From: Notospermus geniculatus
Lineage: Eukaryota > Nemertea > Pilidiophora > Heteronemertea > Lineidae
Assembly (NCBI GenBank): GCA_002633025.1
Contig: NMRB01001776.1
Location: forward strand, 87,702 to 151,701
Length of the DNA stretch: 64,000 bases
Direction of reading: 5' to 3'
This document shows, in pieces, positions 1-11,214 of this stretch. Each line of letters begins with the position of its first letter. The stretch's first letter is position 1. The translations under genes were made by a program, and so were the position numbers. Under the pieces are notes generated by a model. It was given only the letters and a program-made list of their open reading frames with translations. It made no database searches and was not told the DNA's origin.

Positions 1-139
1 TCACTCCCATCCCCCTGTCGAGAGAATCATCCATGTCAGCTTTGATCTTCAGTAAGGCTGTCTCAGTGCTATGGCCACACTTGTACGCTGACTGCAGTCT
101 GTCTCCCAAACCATTTGCCCTCATGTAGCCAACAAGTTG
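1..139 (-). pseudogene. LINE reverse transcriptase fragment, cut by window edge
   Basis: Read on the minus strand from 139 down to 1 this is an open stretch of about 46 codons containing LQSAY and GHSTETALLKI. That is the conserved block before the first catalytic Asp region of CR1/L2/Jockey-type LINE reverse transcriptases. An in-frame TAA sits immediately upstream (140-142), so the copy is broken at that side. The rest of the domain would lie beyond position 1. Family knowledge supports the RT assignment; the clade is not resolved. Confidence 0.7.
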
Positions 140-860
140 TTAGCTTGATAATAAGTCCTGGTAAAGTCATGGGGCGCTGCCTGCCAAAACTGTGTGGTGA
201 GACCTGGAAAGATTCTGACGTCACATGCCATTCTCATCAAAACTGTGTAGTGAGACGTGGACGGATGCTTGACCAATGACGTTGCGTCTTGCGACGTGGT
301 GACGTTTGCTTAGCAACGCGTTATTGCAAATGGCGGCGATGTCGTTTGCCGAGAGGGGCGGAGATCAAGCGAGATCAGGCCCATTTCAGAAATATTTCCG
401 CATATTCTTTTCACGACGTGCTTCAAATAATTATTTAAGTTGTTGCTGAGTATGAACGTTGGGTCTAAAACACGTGGGTGAACTGATCACGCACGAAACG
501 AGATCTAAATTCTCCCAGATTGCAACACTCCAAGATGGTTGCCAGTCACTTTTCCAAAACCGGAAACCGAACACGTCGGCAAAAACTTCTTTTCCCGACT
601 TGGTCATTCGACTTAAACTACTTCACTTGTTACATTTGTCGGGGGTAACCCTCGGTCAATAGAAATATATTTATTTGTGCGCCTCCCTCTCGTTTTCGCC
701 ACGGCGCCCGTGGTTCCCGGGGGCCTATGCACAAACAACGAAACTCGGTTACATTTTTTTGAAACTCATGGTATAGATTTGCAATGAATTCTGGGTACTT
801 TTTTCCCCTACGTTCGCACGTGTTGCCATAAAAGCGCTTCGCCGCCGCGCTGCGCGCTAT
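140..860. other. No gene recognised
   Basis: No conserved reading frame is visible. The stretch contains two similar phrases with 'aactgtgt.gtgagac' near 188 and 240, and a GC-rich patch near 840-860 beside a C homopolymer. It separates the LINE fragment from the inverted element that follows. Confidence 0.4.
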
Positions 861-1426
861 TATGGTTTAACCCCCCCCCCCCAAAATTGCTACAAAAGTT
901 TTTTTCACTTGATTCTGTTAGCATTAGGTGTAGTTTCTGACATATTAAAAGTCTGCCAAAATCCGAGCCCCGGAAAACTGGTTTTTCAAGATGGCGTCCA
1001 AAATGGCCGCCAAAACCTCCAAATGGCCGGAAGTCAGTAACTAATCACTCAAACTTGGTAATCTTGGTGTCTACCCCAGGTTTGGGGGTCTAGGAATTCT
1101 TCATGGCCATTTTCAATGGCATTGGACCATTTCATTACAGGAAAATTCAATATGGCGTCCAAGATGGCGGCCAAAACTACAAAGTAACCACAGGCGAGTA
1201 ATATATTCACACAAATGGGGTGATCTTGGGACTCTACTCCTAGTTTTTTTGGGTCTAGGAATTCATTCGCACCACATAGAATGACTTCATGCCATTACAT
1301 AGTTAGGAAAATCATATACGGCGTCCAACATGGCCGCCAAATCCACCGCCAAATAGCCATATGTCAGAAACTATTTAGGGCCTACAGGAATTTGGTGATC
1401 TTGGAGTCGATCTAATATACTTCAGG

Positions 1427-1530
1427 GGCCGTATGCATAAAAGAGGAATTGGCTTATTCCAGGTATAACTTAATGTTATAACGTTACGTTACACCCGGAA
1501 TAGGCTTATTCCACCTTTATGCATACGGCC
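1427..1530. repeat. Hairpin MITE, GGCCGTATGCATAAA family, short form
   Basis: The ends GGCCGTATGCATAAA and TTTATGCATACGGCC are reverse complements and the inside (GGCTTATTCCAGGTATAAC) also folds back. It is inserted in the left arm of the 861-3370 element only. The same short form recurs at 22803-22907. Confidence 0.75.
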
Positions 1531-1639
1531 TCTGGGGTCTGCAAATTACATTGAGCAATTACATCAGAATGAAATTCAATATTGCGGCCATTGCTTGAAT
1601 AATCATTCAACTCGTCACTCAAGCATGATGATGTTTGAT

Positions 1640-2105
1640 CCAACTGTGTGTTTTGTTGGTAATGGGACCAGTTAAAATCCAAGTTGAATTTGTGGAGGAA
1701 TTCATATTTGATTTAGAATGCTGCTTTAATCGTCACTATCGTCGCCGTCGTTCTCAACATTTCGGTTGTTTGGATTATCACAATTTTCCATTTGACATGG
1801 CCCACATAACTCGCTGCAGAACAATGGGAGTCCATAACGTCTACACCTGAATCAGGAGGTCTTACATCCTGTTGAGCAGTTACAATGAGCAACCTTCAAA
1901 AGTTCGTCAGGTGCTGCATTTTGTCTGTCATGACTGGGATCAACTCGTAGCTTTCCTCCTTTCATCCCAATCTATACCATTCATATCATTTGCTACACCC
2001 ATCCACACCACGATCTGATAGTAAACACGTAGGCTATTGACGTTTGTGGCCGCGGAAGTTGGGAGAAGCCTTTTGGGTGAGACAAACGCTTTATCACTTG
2101 CCACT
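1640..2105 (-). pseudogene. Decayed CXC-motif protein, left arm copy
   Basis: On the minus strand, LLPTSAATNVNSLRVYYQ is followed after frame shifts by HCNCSTGCKTS and a further Cys-rich run (RCRRYGLP, CGPCQ). This matches a widespread, unnamed metazoan repeat-encoded protein ending in a CNCxxxCxxxxCxCRKxGLxCxxxCxxC cluster similar to tesmin/TSO1 CXC domains. Stops and frame shifts show it is dead. It is the mirror copy of the right-arm fragment. Confidence 0.55.
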
Positions 2106-2263
2106 TTCTTAGTTGGTGACAATGAGCAATGAGTTACTTTTCGTTCATGCAGGCTGTGACTCAACTTCCAGATTTTTGGCATTGGGAAAAAGTCAGCTTG
2201 CCAGAAATTCGTAAAAGGTGATCCCATCATTAAGTCCAGCGCTAGTGTATTCAGTTGTCCGGG

Positions 2264-2794
2264 AAAAAAACTGTTGACGACTTATCAGAACTTGGCAGGG
2301 AGCTGATGGTTAACCTATTTGGTGGCAAGACCAACGACACACCAGCCACGCTGCGGCATATCATTTTCACCATGAAAGTGCAAATACTGAAGCGTTTGTC
2401 TCACCGAAAAGGTTTCCCCCAACTTCCACTGACACAAACGTCAATAGCCTGTGTTATACTATCCGATCATGGTGTGGATGGGTGTGGGAAATGATATGAA
2501 TGCTACAGGTTGGGGATGGAAGGAGGAAAGCCACGAGTTGATCGCAGTTATCATGGTCATGACTGACACAAATGCAGCCCCTGTAGAAATTTTGAAGGTT
2601 GTTCATTGTAACTGCTCAACAGGATGTAAGACCTCCTGATGCAATTGTAGACGTTATGGACTGCCTTGTTCTGCAGCATGTGGGCCATGTCAAACGGAAA
2701 ATACAATGTATTGTGATAGTCCAAGCAACCAAGATGTTCAGGACGACAATGACGGTAGTGACGATCAAAACAGCATTCTAAATCAAATTTTAAA
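2264..2794 (+). pseudogene. Decayed CXC-motif protein, right arm copy
   Basis: The + strand carries DLSELGRELMVNLFGGK near 2280, then in a second frame YYPIMVWMGVGNDMN near 2455, TGWGWK near 2505, and HCNCSTGCKTS, a stop, then CNCRRYGLPCSAACGPCQ at about 2605-2695. The order agrees with the common unnamed metazoan CXC-type repeat protein. At least one frame shift and one in-frame stop inside the Cys cluster make it a pseudogene. It extends further toward the N-terminus than the left-arm copy. Function of the parent protein is unknown. Confidence 0.6.
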
Positions 2795-3427
2795 TACACA
2801 AAGGTAATTAACAATGAATGCCTCCACAAATTCAACTTGGATTCTAACTGGTTTTCTTACCAAAATACAACAGATGAAAAATCTCAAACATCATGGCTAT
2901 TTCGTCGTGTGTTTGGCGGCCATGTTGGATGCCATATATGATGATTTTCCAAACTAGTATGTAATGGCATGAAGTCATTCTATGCGGTGCGAATGAATTC
3001 CTAGACCAAAAAAACTAGGAGTAGAGTCCCAAGATCACCACACTTGTGTGAATTACTCACCTGTGGTTAGTTTTGGTCGCCATCTTGGACGCCATATTGC
3101 ATTTTCCTGTAATGAAATGGTCCAATGCCATTCGAAATGGCCATGAAGAATTACTTGAGCCCCAAAACCTGGGGATAGACACCAAGTTCGAGTGAATAGT
3201 TACTGACTTCCGGCCATTTGGAGGTTTTGGCGGCCATTTTGGACGCCATCTTCAAAAAAGTTTTCCGGGGATCGGATTTTGATAGACTTTTAATATGTCA
3301 GAAACTACACCTAATGCTAAGAGAATCAAGTGAAAAAACTTTTGTAGCAATTTTTTTGGGTTAAACCATATCTTGACTGGACTAGCAGCGGCTTTGCGAA
3401 CCGGTACTACCATGGTACTACCCTCTA

Positions 3428-4968
3428 AAATGAAATGGTCCATGGACCATGTGCTCACCTGGGTGCAAGTGCCAGAAAAACAAATGGCAATTGTTAAATC
3501 AAAATGTTCCAGGGTCATGTATTATCCTCATTACACTATGCTCCTGATAAATATTTGGAGACAATCCAGTTACAGTTCAGGGCCCGTATGCATAAAGGTG
3601 GAATAAGGGAGGTATAGCTTATTCCAGGTATAACTTCATGGTTGTACCACCGTCGGTATGCATAACGGTGGTTTAAGCAAAACTGTGGTATAACGCTATT
3701 CATGGAATAGGCGGTCAAATGCATAAAGATGGAATAGCTTATTCTGTGGTGTTAATATGCCAGATTTGCTGGTGTAACTTACACCTACCAAGGGGTATGT
3801 TTAAGGAGTAGATTAAGACAGAATGAAACACTGTGCATCATCAAATTGTATTCTGTTGAAGGGCTGCTGACTGCATATGACTGAAATAATTGCAACCATT
3901 GGCGTGGTTGTTCAAAACTACTATAACCCTAACGTGGCGATGATTTTGGATTAGTGCTTGAAGGAGATAACGCCAGGAAGACCTAACGCCATGATAGAGA
4001 CAGTGGGACTTTCGAAAAACCGAGCCCTAAGCATCACCAACATGACATGCATTGTATTTTATGAGACCAGTCTGATTGCGAGAATGGACTCCAATACCAT
4101 GGAGTAACATTAAACCGTGGAATAAGCTGTTTTCTCTGTCAGCTTCCTTGGGAGCACATGTTGACTGTTTGGCAGGTATAACTCTATTGTGACTTAATTT
4201 GCATAAAGGGTCCAAATCACCTAATATTAGATTTCCTGCAGGCTTTGCACTCAAATACCGTGGAATAACACTACGCTGTGAAATAAGCTTATACCTAGTG
4301 TAGTTATACACAGAATTGTTAAACTTTGTTTTATGCATACCGAATTTTCTAACCCGGGGAGAGAGGAATAACAATTATTAGAATAGGCTAAACCAGAGTA
4401 TAGTTACCTCCTCCTTTATGCATACGGGCCCAGGAGTTACTGGACTCTGAACTTTGGTTTTGGCCACCTGGTGGCCAACCGAAGAATCGAATCGGACTGA
4501 AAAGTGGTGTCATAGGTCACCTGACATAGGGACGTATATGTACAAAGTTTCAAGTCAATGGCCCAAGCAGTTCCCGAAACACGCCACCAAATGACTAAAT
4601 TTTGAACTTTGACCTCTGTGACCTTGAAAAGTCAGTCAAATCAAAAACCCCTTACTTACATCATGCATCCTCATTAGAAGCATCAATGATAAAAATTTGG
4701 AGAGGATCCAGTCATTAGTTCATGAGTTATTGCACTTTTTGTGTTTTTGGTTTCCGCCACCTGGTGGCCAAGCTAAGAGTCAAATCGGACCGAAACTTGG
4801 TGTCGTAGGTCATCTGACCTAGGGGTATATATGTACCAAGTTTCAGATCAATAGCACCAGCGGTTACAAAACGTGCCCTGCTAACGGACGACGACAGACG
4901 ACGACGACGACGGACGACGACGGACGACGGACGCTGACCCACGACAATAGCTCGCCCCAGGTGAGCTA
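3428..4968 (+). mobile_element. AGCT/GACGAC element, copy 1, interrupted
   Basis: It starts with TGAAATGGTCCATGGACCA (a short palindrome) plus GTGCTCACCTGGG. It contains the family words 'gaactttgacctctgtgacc' and 'ccacctggtggccaa', then a GACGAC array at 4887-4935, and ends with a CTCGCCCCAGGTGAGCTAA hairpin. A GCCCGTATGC element (3582-4430) splits it. The open frames inside have no known homology and follow repeat sequence, so they are not called genes. Confidence 0.75.
3582..4430. mobile_element. GCCCGTATGCATAAA element, long form, 849 bp
   Basis: Terminal inverted repeats GCCCGTATGCATAAAGG and CCTTTATGCATACGGGCC bound it. The flanks are CAGG on both sides (3578-3581 and 4431-4434), and removing the element restores the AGCT/GACGAC family phrase 'agttCAGGagtta'. 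Its interior repeats the ATGCATAA/GGAATAAGC words several times. It encodes no protein, so it is non-autonomous. Confidence 0.75.
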
Positions 4969-5736
4969 ATGAGCCAAATTGCTAACAACTACTTTTAAAA
5001 ACTGCCCTGATGTCTAATCTGGTAGAAGATATGTGATTTTTTTATGTTACTGGTTAATTTCCTTATGAAACATAGGTCAAAAAGAAATTTGGACGAAACT
5101 AGGTTTTGCGTGACATTTTGACCTCTAGTGACCTGGAAAAAGGACCAATTTGCATAACTGATATTGCGAAGGAAAGAGCCCATCCTAGTGAACATTTTAA
5201 GGCATAGATCTCGTTTCTACTCCATAAATTAATGGAGTTATTCAATTTTTAAGTTGCCCTACCCCATAATTTTGACGCCAGTGAAAAAAATGGAAAAGGG
5301 TTAATTCCGGGTTAAAGCCCCGGCTGTGACCGGCAAGCAGTGCTGTTTCAAACTCCCCATGGGATACCCTTTTCAGAAATACCAATGAAACATCCTGTCA
5401 CTTTACGCAATTAAACACCCCCTGGCTCTTGGTCTATAAGATTCGTAACCTGACAAAAACGTTGGCAGAATTTGACTATTTTTCCTCACAACTTGTATCT
5501 TTGGCTATTTCTCTCACAGACATTTTAGAACAAGCAGACCTGCATGAGGTCGTGGCCCATTTAGTTGCCTCGTGCCTTGTCACCTGTGTTGGTTGCAAGT
5601 TCGGGAGCTAGGCGCGTTTTTGTAAACACACGAGAAATCCATGTGACACAATGTACGCACTTTTCAAATGAACCCGGACGCGAAAGCGTTAATACCTTTT
5701 GTGAGCGAACCAACCAGAATTCTTCTTCTTTTCCAG
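4969..5736. other. Upstream region of gene A, no gene seen
   Basis: AT-rich non-coding DNA. Positions 5605-5700, directly upstream of the first recognised exon, are similar to 18427-18530, so this piece exists twice. A run TTCTTCTTCTTTTCCAG (5720-5736) is the polypyrimidine tract and acceptor for exon 1 of gene A, implying an untranslated upstream exon that I cannot place. No promoter was identified. Confidence 0.4.
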
Positions 5737-5867
5737 TCGGACCGTGAAAATGGACGCTGCTCTGCAGTACTGGACCATCGTAATTGTTGGCGGCTACTTT
5801 GGTTTCATGGTCATCTGTGTCATCTTGTGTATTATTATCGAATGTTGCTGCAGCCCTGCGGGAAAAG
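5737..5867 (+). CDS. Gene A exon 1: start codon and membrane segment of unknown protein
   Basis: This exon follows a good acceptor (TTTTCCAG) and ends at a GTAGGT donor. The ATG at 5750 sits in a strong context (GAAAATGG). Its 39 complete codons encode MDAALQYW, a hydrophobic span at about residues 9-30, and a Cys triplet at 32-34, ending in phase 1. With exons 2 and 3 it gives a 204-aa protein. No signal peptide precedes the span, so a type III single-pass protein with the long C-terminal part in the cytosol is inferred; the Cys triplet beside the membrane is a plausible palmitoylation site. The exon is real because copy B at 43349 has the same start, donor phase and layout. I recognise no family and no function. 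Alternative: translation could begin in an upstream exon, as the frame is open to the acceptor. Confidence 0.75.
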
Positions 5868-6064
5868 GTAGGTACTCTAAACTCACACTTACCTGTCCCA
5901 TTCATGAACTCGGAAAAAATGACTAAATCCTAAGTTGAAGATAATAGGGGTGGGGGTATGGTCAGAAACAGTAATGTCCTGTCCACTTACTTGTCCCACT
6001 CCCGAGCCTGGCGAAGAATGACAGCGTGCGATATCTTCAACTTAGGATTTGGTCATTCTCGTTC

Positions 6065-7318
6065 AGCTCACCTACATGGTGAGCTCTTCCGATTGTGCCG
6101 CGCCGGTCGTCCGTCGTCGTCGTCGTCGTCGTCCGTTAGCAGGGCACGTTTCGTAACTGCTGGCGCTATTGATCTTAAACTTGGTACATATATACCCCGG
6201 CTCTAGGATAATTCGCCCCCGGATAATACCCGGATAATTTGCCCCCGGATAACTTGCCCCCGGATAATTCGACCCCGGATAATTCGCCCCTAGGATAATT
6301 CGCCCCTAGGATAACTTGCCCCCGAGAAAAAAGATAAGCGAAGTTTTACACTAAAGATGCTTTATGCATCTTCGTTTTTGCAGCATAATTTTGAAAAACT
6401 GCATGATTTTGATGCCTTTTTCTTAATTTTTTGCCATTTATTCAAATTACTCTCTCATATCATTGAACAAGTCAGAAAATTACATGGAATATTTTTTCAT
6501 TGGACTATGTGGGCCTGATGGCATTCGATTTTTTTCAAAATTCTTGAAATTATCAAAATATCAAATGTGAAAATTCAATTGATATTTTGCAATTTCACAA
6601 AATCGAAGTGAGATTTTCGAAAACTTTCTTCACTGCAATTGTTACAATTGGTCATGGGATGGTATGATATCGATTTTGAATCAAATATTTGAAATTTTAA
6701 AAAGTTAAGTTTTTCGTGATATTTTGAAATTGTGATATTTCTGTGATATTTTGTCAATATTTTTAAAATCTCTGTACATTCCGATTAAAAGTCATTCAAT
6801 GAAACCTGAGGCGTGCCAGTTCAGCTAATGTCTATTTCCTAAATATTTTTCCTGTCATTTTTCATGGGGTATGAATAAATTCGGGCTTAACTGTACATGT
6901 AATAATATGCACAAGTAGGCCTAATAGTTTTACTGAAACTCATGAATCAGCAAAAAACAGGTCGGGGGCGAATTATCCCAGGGGCGAATTATCCTAGGGG
7001 GCGAATTTTCCGGGGGCGAGTTATCCTGTAACCATATACCCCTAGGTCATATTACCTATGACACCAAGTTTCGATCCGCTTCGGTTCTTGTCTTTGTCAG
7101 CAGGTGGCCAAAACCCAAAACACAAAAAGTGCAATAACTCCTGAACTAATGACTGGATCATCTCCAAATTTTTATCATAGGTGTATCTAATGAGGATAAT
7201 ATAACGGGTTTTTGATCTTGCCCACTTTTCAAGGTCACAGCGGTCAGTTCAGAACTTTGCCTTTTGGTGGCACATTTCATAACTGCTGGGGCTATTGAAC
7301 TAAAACTTGGTAGATATC
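6065..7318 (-). mobile_element. AGCT/GACGAC element, copy 2, interrupted
   Basis: In minus orientation it begins AGCTCACCTACATGGTGAGCT, then a GTC-rich array (6108-6137), CGTTAGCAGGGCACGTTTCG and 'aaacttggtacatatata'. After an inserted element (6199-7033) the family sequence resumes at 7034. It lies in intron 1 of gene A. The far end is not preserved. Confidence 0.7.
6199..7033. mobile_element. Element with tandem-repeat termini (GGATAATTCGCCCC)
   Basis: Both ends are short arrays of a 14-16 bp unit, GGATAATTCGCCCCC on the left (about eight units, 6206-6325) and its reverse complement on the right (6962-7026). It is flanked by a 9-bp duplication ATATACCCC (6190-6198 and 7034-7042), and its removal restores the AGCT/GACGAC sequence. 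The AT-rich core has no coding capacity. A 9-bp duplication is common for Mutator-like elements, but that class is only an inference. Confidence 0.7.
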
Positions 7319-7507
7319 GGGTTATTAAAAAATGTCCCACTTTTCAAAATTCAGTGTCCCCTGAAATGTTCAACCGAATACTATAACACTGCTTAGCACC
7401 AAAATAAAGGTAATGATAAGATAAAGAGGTGATACGAATCCTTGAGTTTGGAACAATGTTCGGTACAATAGTGTAGTACCACAAATGCAGAATCGGTCGT
7501 ACTATTA

Positions 7508-8774
7508 AAATGAAATGGCCAGGGCCATTGTGCACACCTCTGTGATAAGTCTCCGTGGTTAAGTGTGAAACTGTGACTCTCATGGTCAATGTTGAAGGAT
7601 CAGTACAGATAAGATAAAGCTGAACACACCAAGAAGTATTTTTATGATCTGATCAGTATTATCAGTCAATGACATAAACTCAGGTGATAGCACCCAGAAG
7701 AGTACAATTACTGAATACAAGTGGTATTTGTGAACAAACTGCTTTCCTGTCTAGGTCACAGATGTCAAAAATTCTATTTTTCAAGATGGCCACCTGGTGG
7801 CCACACGTGACATTCCTTGGGACTGAAATTTTAGCAGGAATGTACAGGGGTACTTGCATAGATATTTAGACAACATTGAAACATCGTAACATTTACTACC
7901 GGTACTGATGAGATATGGCCAAAGTCAATTTTTCAAGATGGCTGCCTGGCAGCCATGTTGAAGTCTAATCGAACCGAAATTTGGCATATAAGTAGACGGT
8001 ACCAAGACACATATTAAGGCATGGTTAAAGCATCCTAGCTACCACTATTTATGAGGTGTTGGTCGAAGTCCATTTTTCAAGATGGCTCCCTGGCGGCCAT
8101 ATTTGACGTCGAATCTCCGAATCTGACTGAAATTTACTATATATTTATATGGTACCTAGAGACATATTTTGACAAGGTTATAACATCCTACATACTCCTA
8201 TTTATAAAATGTGGGTCAAAGTCCATTTTTCAAGATGGCTTCTTGGCGGCCATATTTGAAGTCCGATCGGGTTGAAATTTGGTGCACTTGTGCAGGGTGC
8301 CTAGATATATCTCCACACCAAATCACAACACTCTATGTCACATAGCCATGAAATGTGCCACCAAACAGTGAATTTTGAACTTTGACCTCTGTGACCTTGA
8401 AAAGTAGGTCAAATCAAAAACCCGGAATTTATGTGATGTAGTCTCATCAGAGGAACCCACCATAAAAGTTTCGTGGTTCTAGCTAACAGCGTTCAGGCGA
8501 TATGGCCGAAAGAAGGTTTTCACGAAGCGCCCCCTACAGGCCAGAGTGTACAAGCAGCAGCGCTAAGTTTCGGTCCAGAGATAGTTTTTACCATAGGGTA
8601 CCTGTACACCAAATTTCAAGTTTGTAACCCAAGCGGGTTAGAAATGTGCCACCCCTGTTAACGACGACGGACGACGACAGACGACGGCCGACGACAGACG
8701 ACGGACGACGACAGACGACGACGGACGGCGGACGACACACCATGGGAGAAGCTCACCTCACAGAGGTGAGCTAA
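7508..8774 (+). mobile_element. AGCT/GACGAC element, copy 3, full length
   Basis: This 1.27 kb copy has both ends: TGAAATGGCCAGGGCCATTG (palindromic) at the left and GCTCACCTCACAGAGGTGAG plus CTAA at the right. Inside are three diverged tandem modules around 'ttttcaagatggc.ccctgg.ggccat' (7780, 7930, 8080, 8230), a block with 'gaactttgacctctgtgacc', and a GACGAC/GACGGC array at 8662-8738. It is the reference copy for the shortened derivative at 62564. No protein is called; the short frames in it are repeat-derived. Confidence 0.8.
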
Positions 8775-10331
8775 TGAAATAGTCAATGGACGATGTGCTC
8801 ACCTGGGTGAATGTACCAGAAGAAAATCGAAATGTTCCCAGGCAAGCCTTGAGTTCCAGGTACAAAGGGTACCCAGACACCTGATCACACCAAGTCAGAA
8901 GATATCAGGTCAAATAGCCACGAAACTTGCCACCAAAAGACAAAATGTTGAACTTTGATCACTGTGGCTTTGAAAAGTAGGTCAAATCCAAAGCCCGTTA
9001 CATGTCATGTATCCTCATTAGATGCACCGACGATGAAAATTTGGAGACGATCCGCCGGACGTTTATGGCAAGCGGATGGTCCAGTTATTAAAAAAAAACA
9101 ACATTTTTGCACTAAAACCTAGTTTTTTGCTCATAAAACTTAGTTTTTGTGGATAAAATATTGTGTTTTTGACAAAAACTAATATTTTCTCCCCAAAAAA
9201 CTACTTTTTGTCATAAACTTATATTTTTGCAATAAAACCTAGTTTTTATCACGAAACTTATATTTTCTACCTCGTTCCACGTACACGATTCTTTGTCATA
9301 TTGGGACGAGGATAGAAAACCTGACGTCGTCCATGGGTCATGATGTGTATGGTTGCACGCACAGCACTACTGCGGACGGGTATTTCGCAACCTCGTCCCA
9401 GCGAAATCATCTTGGTCAGTGGGGTCGAGGTATAAAACGGTAGGTTTCCATAAAAACTAGGTTTTTATCAAAAACCTACTTTTTATGGCATAAAACTTGG
9501 TTTTATTAAAAAACTTCGTTTTTTGACTGACAAACTTAGTTTTATGGAATAACTGGACATTTCAGTGTAGAAAACTACATTTTGTCGATAAAATGCAAAG
9601 AGAAGGCGAGCACAAAAATCGACACACAATATGATAATGTATAAAAAGTCAATTCCCAGAATATTTGCAAATTTCTTCAGGCTGGAACTTTTCCACACTA
9701 GATTTCAGAAGAGACTGAGCTGAATACCAAATGTAGATCTGAAATACCCTGTACAAACAGGAGGTGTCAGCAATTAAGGAATGAATAGAGGCCAAGCCCC
9801 AGAAATTGGTTGCTAGACCTAGACCAAGAGTGTATGTAATTAGTAGAAAATTTAATAGGCTGAAAGAAAAGGAGTTTAATAAAATGTCATAAATAAAATG
9901 TCGATAAAATGGGGGTTGTGTGGTATAAAACCAGGCTTTTTGTCATAAAATATAGATTTTTGACAAAAACTAAGTTTTTTTATAAAAACCTATACCGTAT
10001 TTTATGAAGGAAAAAACTAAGTTTTCTTCCATAAAAGTTGATTTTAGGCAAAAACCAGTTTTTTAAGGAGAAAAACTTAGTTTTTGTCAAAAAAGTTTTA
10101 TTGCAAAAATATAGGCTTTTGAATAACTGGACAATCCGCTTGCCATAGACGTTAGTTTAGGAGTTATTGAATTTGAGTTTTCATTTTTGACACCTGGTGG
10201 CCAAGCTAAGAATCAAATTGGACCGACACTTGGTGTCATAGGTCAACTGACATAGGGCTGTATACGTGTTTATACGAAATTTTAGGTCCAAAGCCCAGGC
10301 AGTTACGAAACATGCCACCAAGTGACCTTCA
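8775..10331 (+). mobile_element. AGCT/GACGAC element, copy 4, 3' truncated and interrupted
   Basis: It begins directly after copy 3 with TGAAATAGTCAATGGACGA and GTGCTCACCTGGGTGAATG, closest to the subtype at 22149. It is split by the insertion 9064-10147 and stops near 10331 before reaching a GACGAC array. Confidence 0.65.
9064..10147. mobile_element. Inverted-repeat element with AAAACTTAGTTTTT core
   Basis: The termini (9064-9089 and 10122-10147, starting TATGGCAAGCGGAT) are inverted copies, and GACGTT flanks both sides (9058-9063 and 10148-10153). The interior is dominated by variants of 'aaaacttagtttttgt' on both strands, a satellite-like content that can fold back, around a GC-richer centre with two CCTCGTYCCA words. 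No coding sequence. Confidence 0.65.
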
Positions 10332-10565
10332 ACCGTACTACACCGCAGCGAATGAGACATCAGAAAAGCGCCCCGGCGGGCCGGCCAAAATGTATTGTGG
10401 GCTCTAGAAAATTGATCGGAAGAAATCCCAGTATGCTGCAGAAATACACCCTCCCACTTTGAGTAATTTTACATAATCTTACATCACCTGGTAAATCTGA
10501 GCCACTGACCTAATTGCACCTTGCACCCCTCTCGTTATAAGTGAGCCATTCCATTCCTCTACAGA

Positions 10566-10799
10566 TTAAAGATAATGTATCACGACTGCATTGTTTACAT
10601 TCAATGTTTGTAAACATGGATATTTACATTATGTTATTTTGGATTTTTGGGACATGCCAACCCACCGAATTGAATAGTTTCGGTATCAACAGAATTTCTA
10701 GAGGGGCATGCCACCAATAAATTACTTATAAGACAAAGAAAGACGAGACATAAACAAACAAAATGTAAATAAACAATGATTTTGGTACATTGTCTTTAA
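10566..10799. repeat. TTAAAGATAAT repeat, copy 1
   Basis: A 234-bp segment nearly identical to 32977-33232, beginning TTAAAGATAATGTATCACG and sharing 'tctagaggggcatgccacc' in the middle. The better copy shows inverted ends, so this is a MITE-type family. Confidence 0.7.
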
Positions 10800-11100
10800 G
10801 CAATCATGTGTATCAAGGCAAGGGGGAATGTGTAATGGTTTATGGCCCAAACATGCTACAAATTTGGCATTGTGAAATCGTTAATTTTCATCGGATTTGA
10901 AAATTTAAAGCAATTGTTTAATATAACAAAGAATTCTCTGTTCAACTGCATAACTTTCCGGCAAGGCAACAGCCTATTTTTCATTTTGTTATAAATTAGG
11001 CAGAGAAGGAAAACAATAGGATTACGCAAAGTCAACATCTTAGATCTCTTATCTAGACCCCTCTGAAATGCGTTTCACAGGGTCAAATGGGTCGGTGGAG

Positions 11101-11214
11101 CCTAAGGGGCGCACTTTAGCCTAAAGTACAGCTTAAGTTAGACTTTCTCTATGCTTGAAGCATTGAGAAAAGTCCGACTTTAATGAAAGTGTGGCACGTG
11201 CATACGGCCCTTAG
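11101..11214. repeat. Hairpin MITE with CTTTCTCTATGCTTGAAGC core, copy 1
   Basis: It shares 'gcactttagcctaaa', the central 'tctatgcttgaagcattga' palindrome and 'ctttaatgaaagtgtg' with 12965-13084. Ends read CCTAAGGGGCGC and CATACGGCCCTTAGG. Confidence 0.65.

Larger units (their letters stand above)
861..3370. mobile_element. Long inverted-repeat element, about 2.5 kb
   Basis: The sequence from 861 (TATGGTTTAACCCC) is repeated as its reverse complement ending at 3370 (GGGTTAAACCATA). The match continues inward for roughly 1 kb per arm with indels, for example 960-1340 against 2920-3280, where both carry 'AAGATGGCGTCC'-type words. Each arm also carries a decayed copy of the same coding sequence, pointing outward. 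This is a head-to-head inverted duplication or a foldback element. Superfamily not assigned; no clear target duplication was found at the ends. Confidence 0.75.

Noticed and set aside
4727-6206. Arg/Ser-rich frames over GACGAC arrays (also at 30895)
   Set aside because: Products of a trinucleotide array in a non-coding repeat; no conservation beyond it.
8051-8275. Frames such as those with KSIFQDGFLAAIF in the AGCT/GACGAC copies (also near 28302)
   Set aside because: They are repeated in every module of the repeat and are simply translations of 'tccatttttcaagatggctt'.
4887-8738. CRISPR-like arrays in the GACGAC or GGATAATTCGCCCC tracts
   Set aside because: Units are contiguous or nearly so, with no unique spacers, and the genome is clearly animal.
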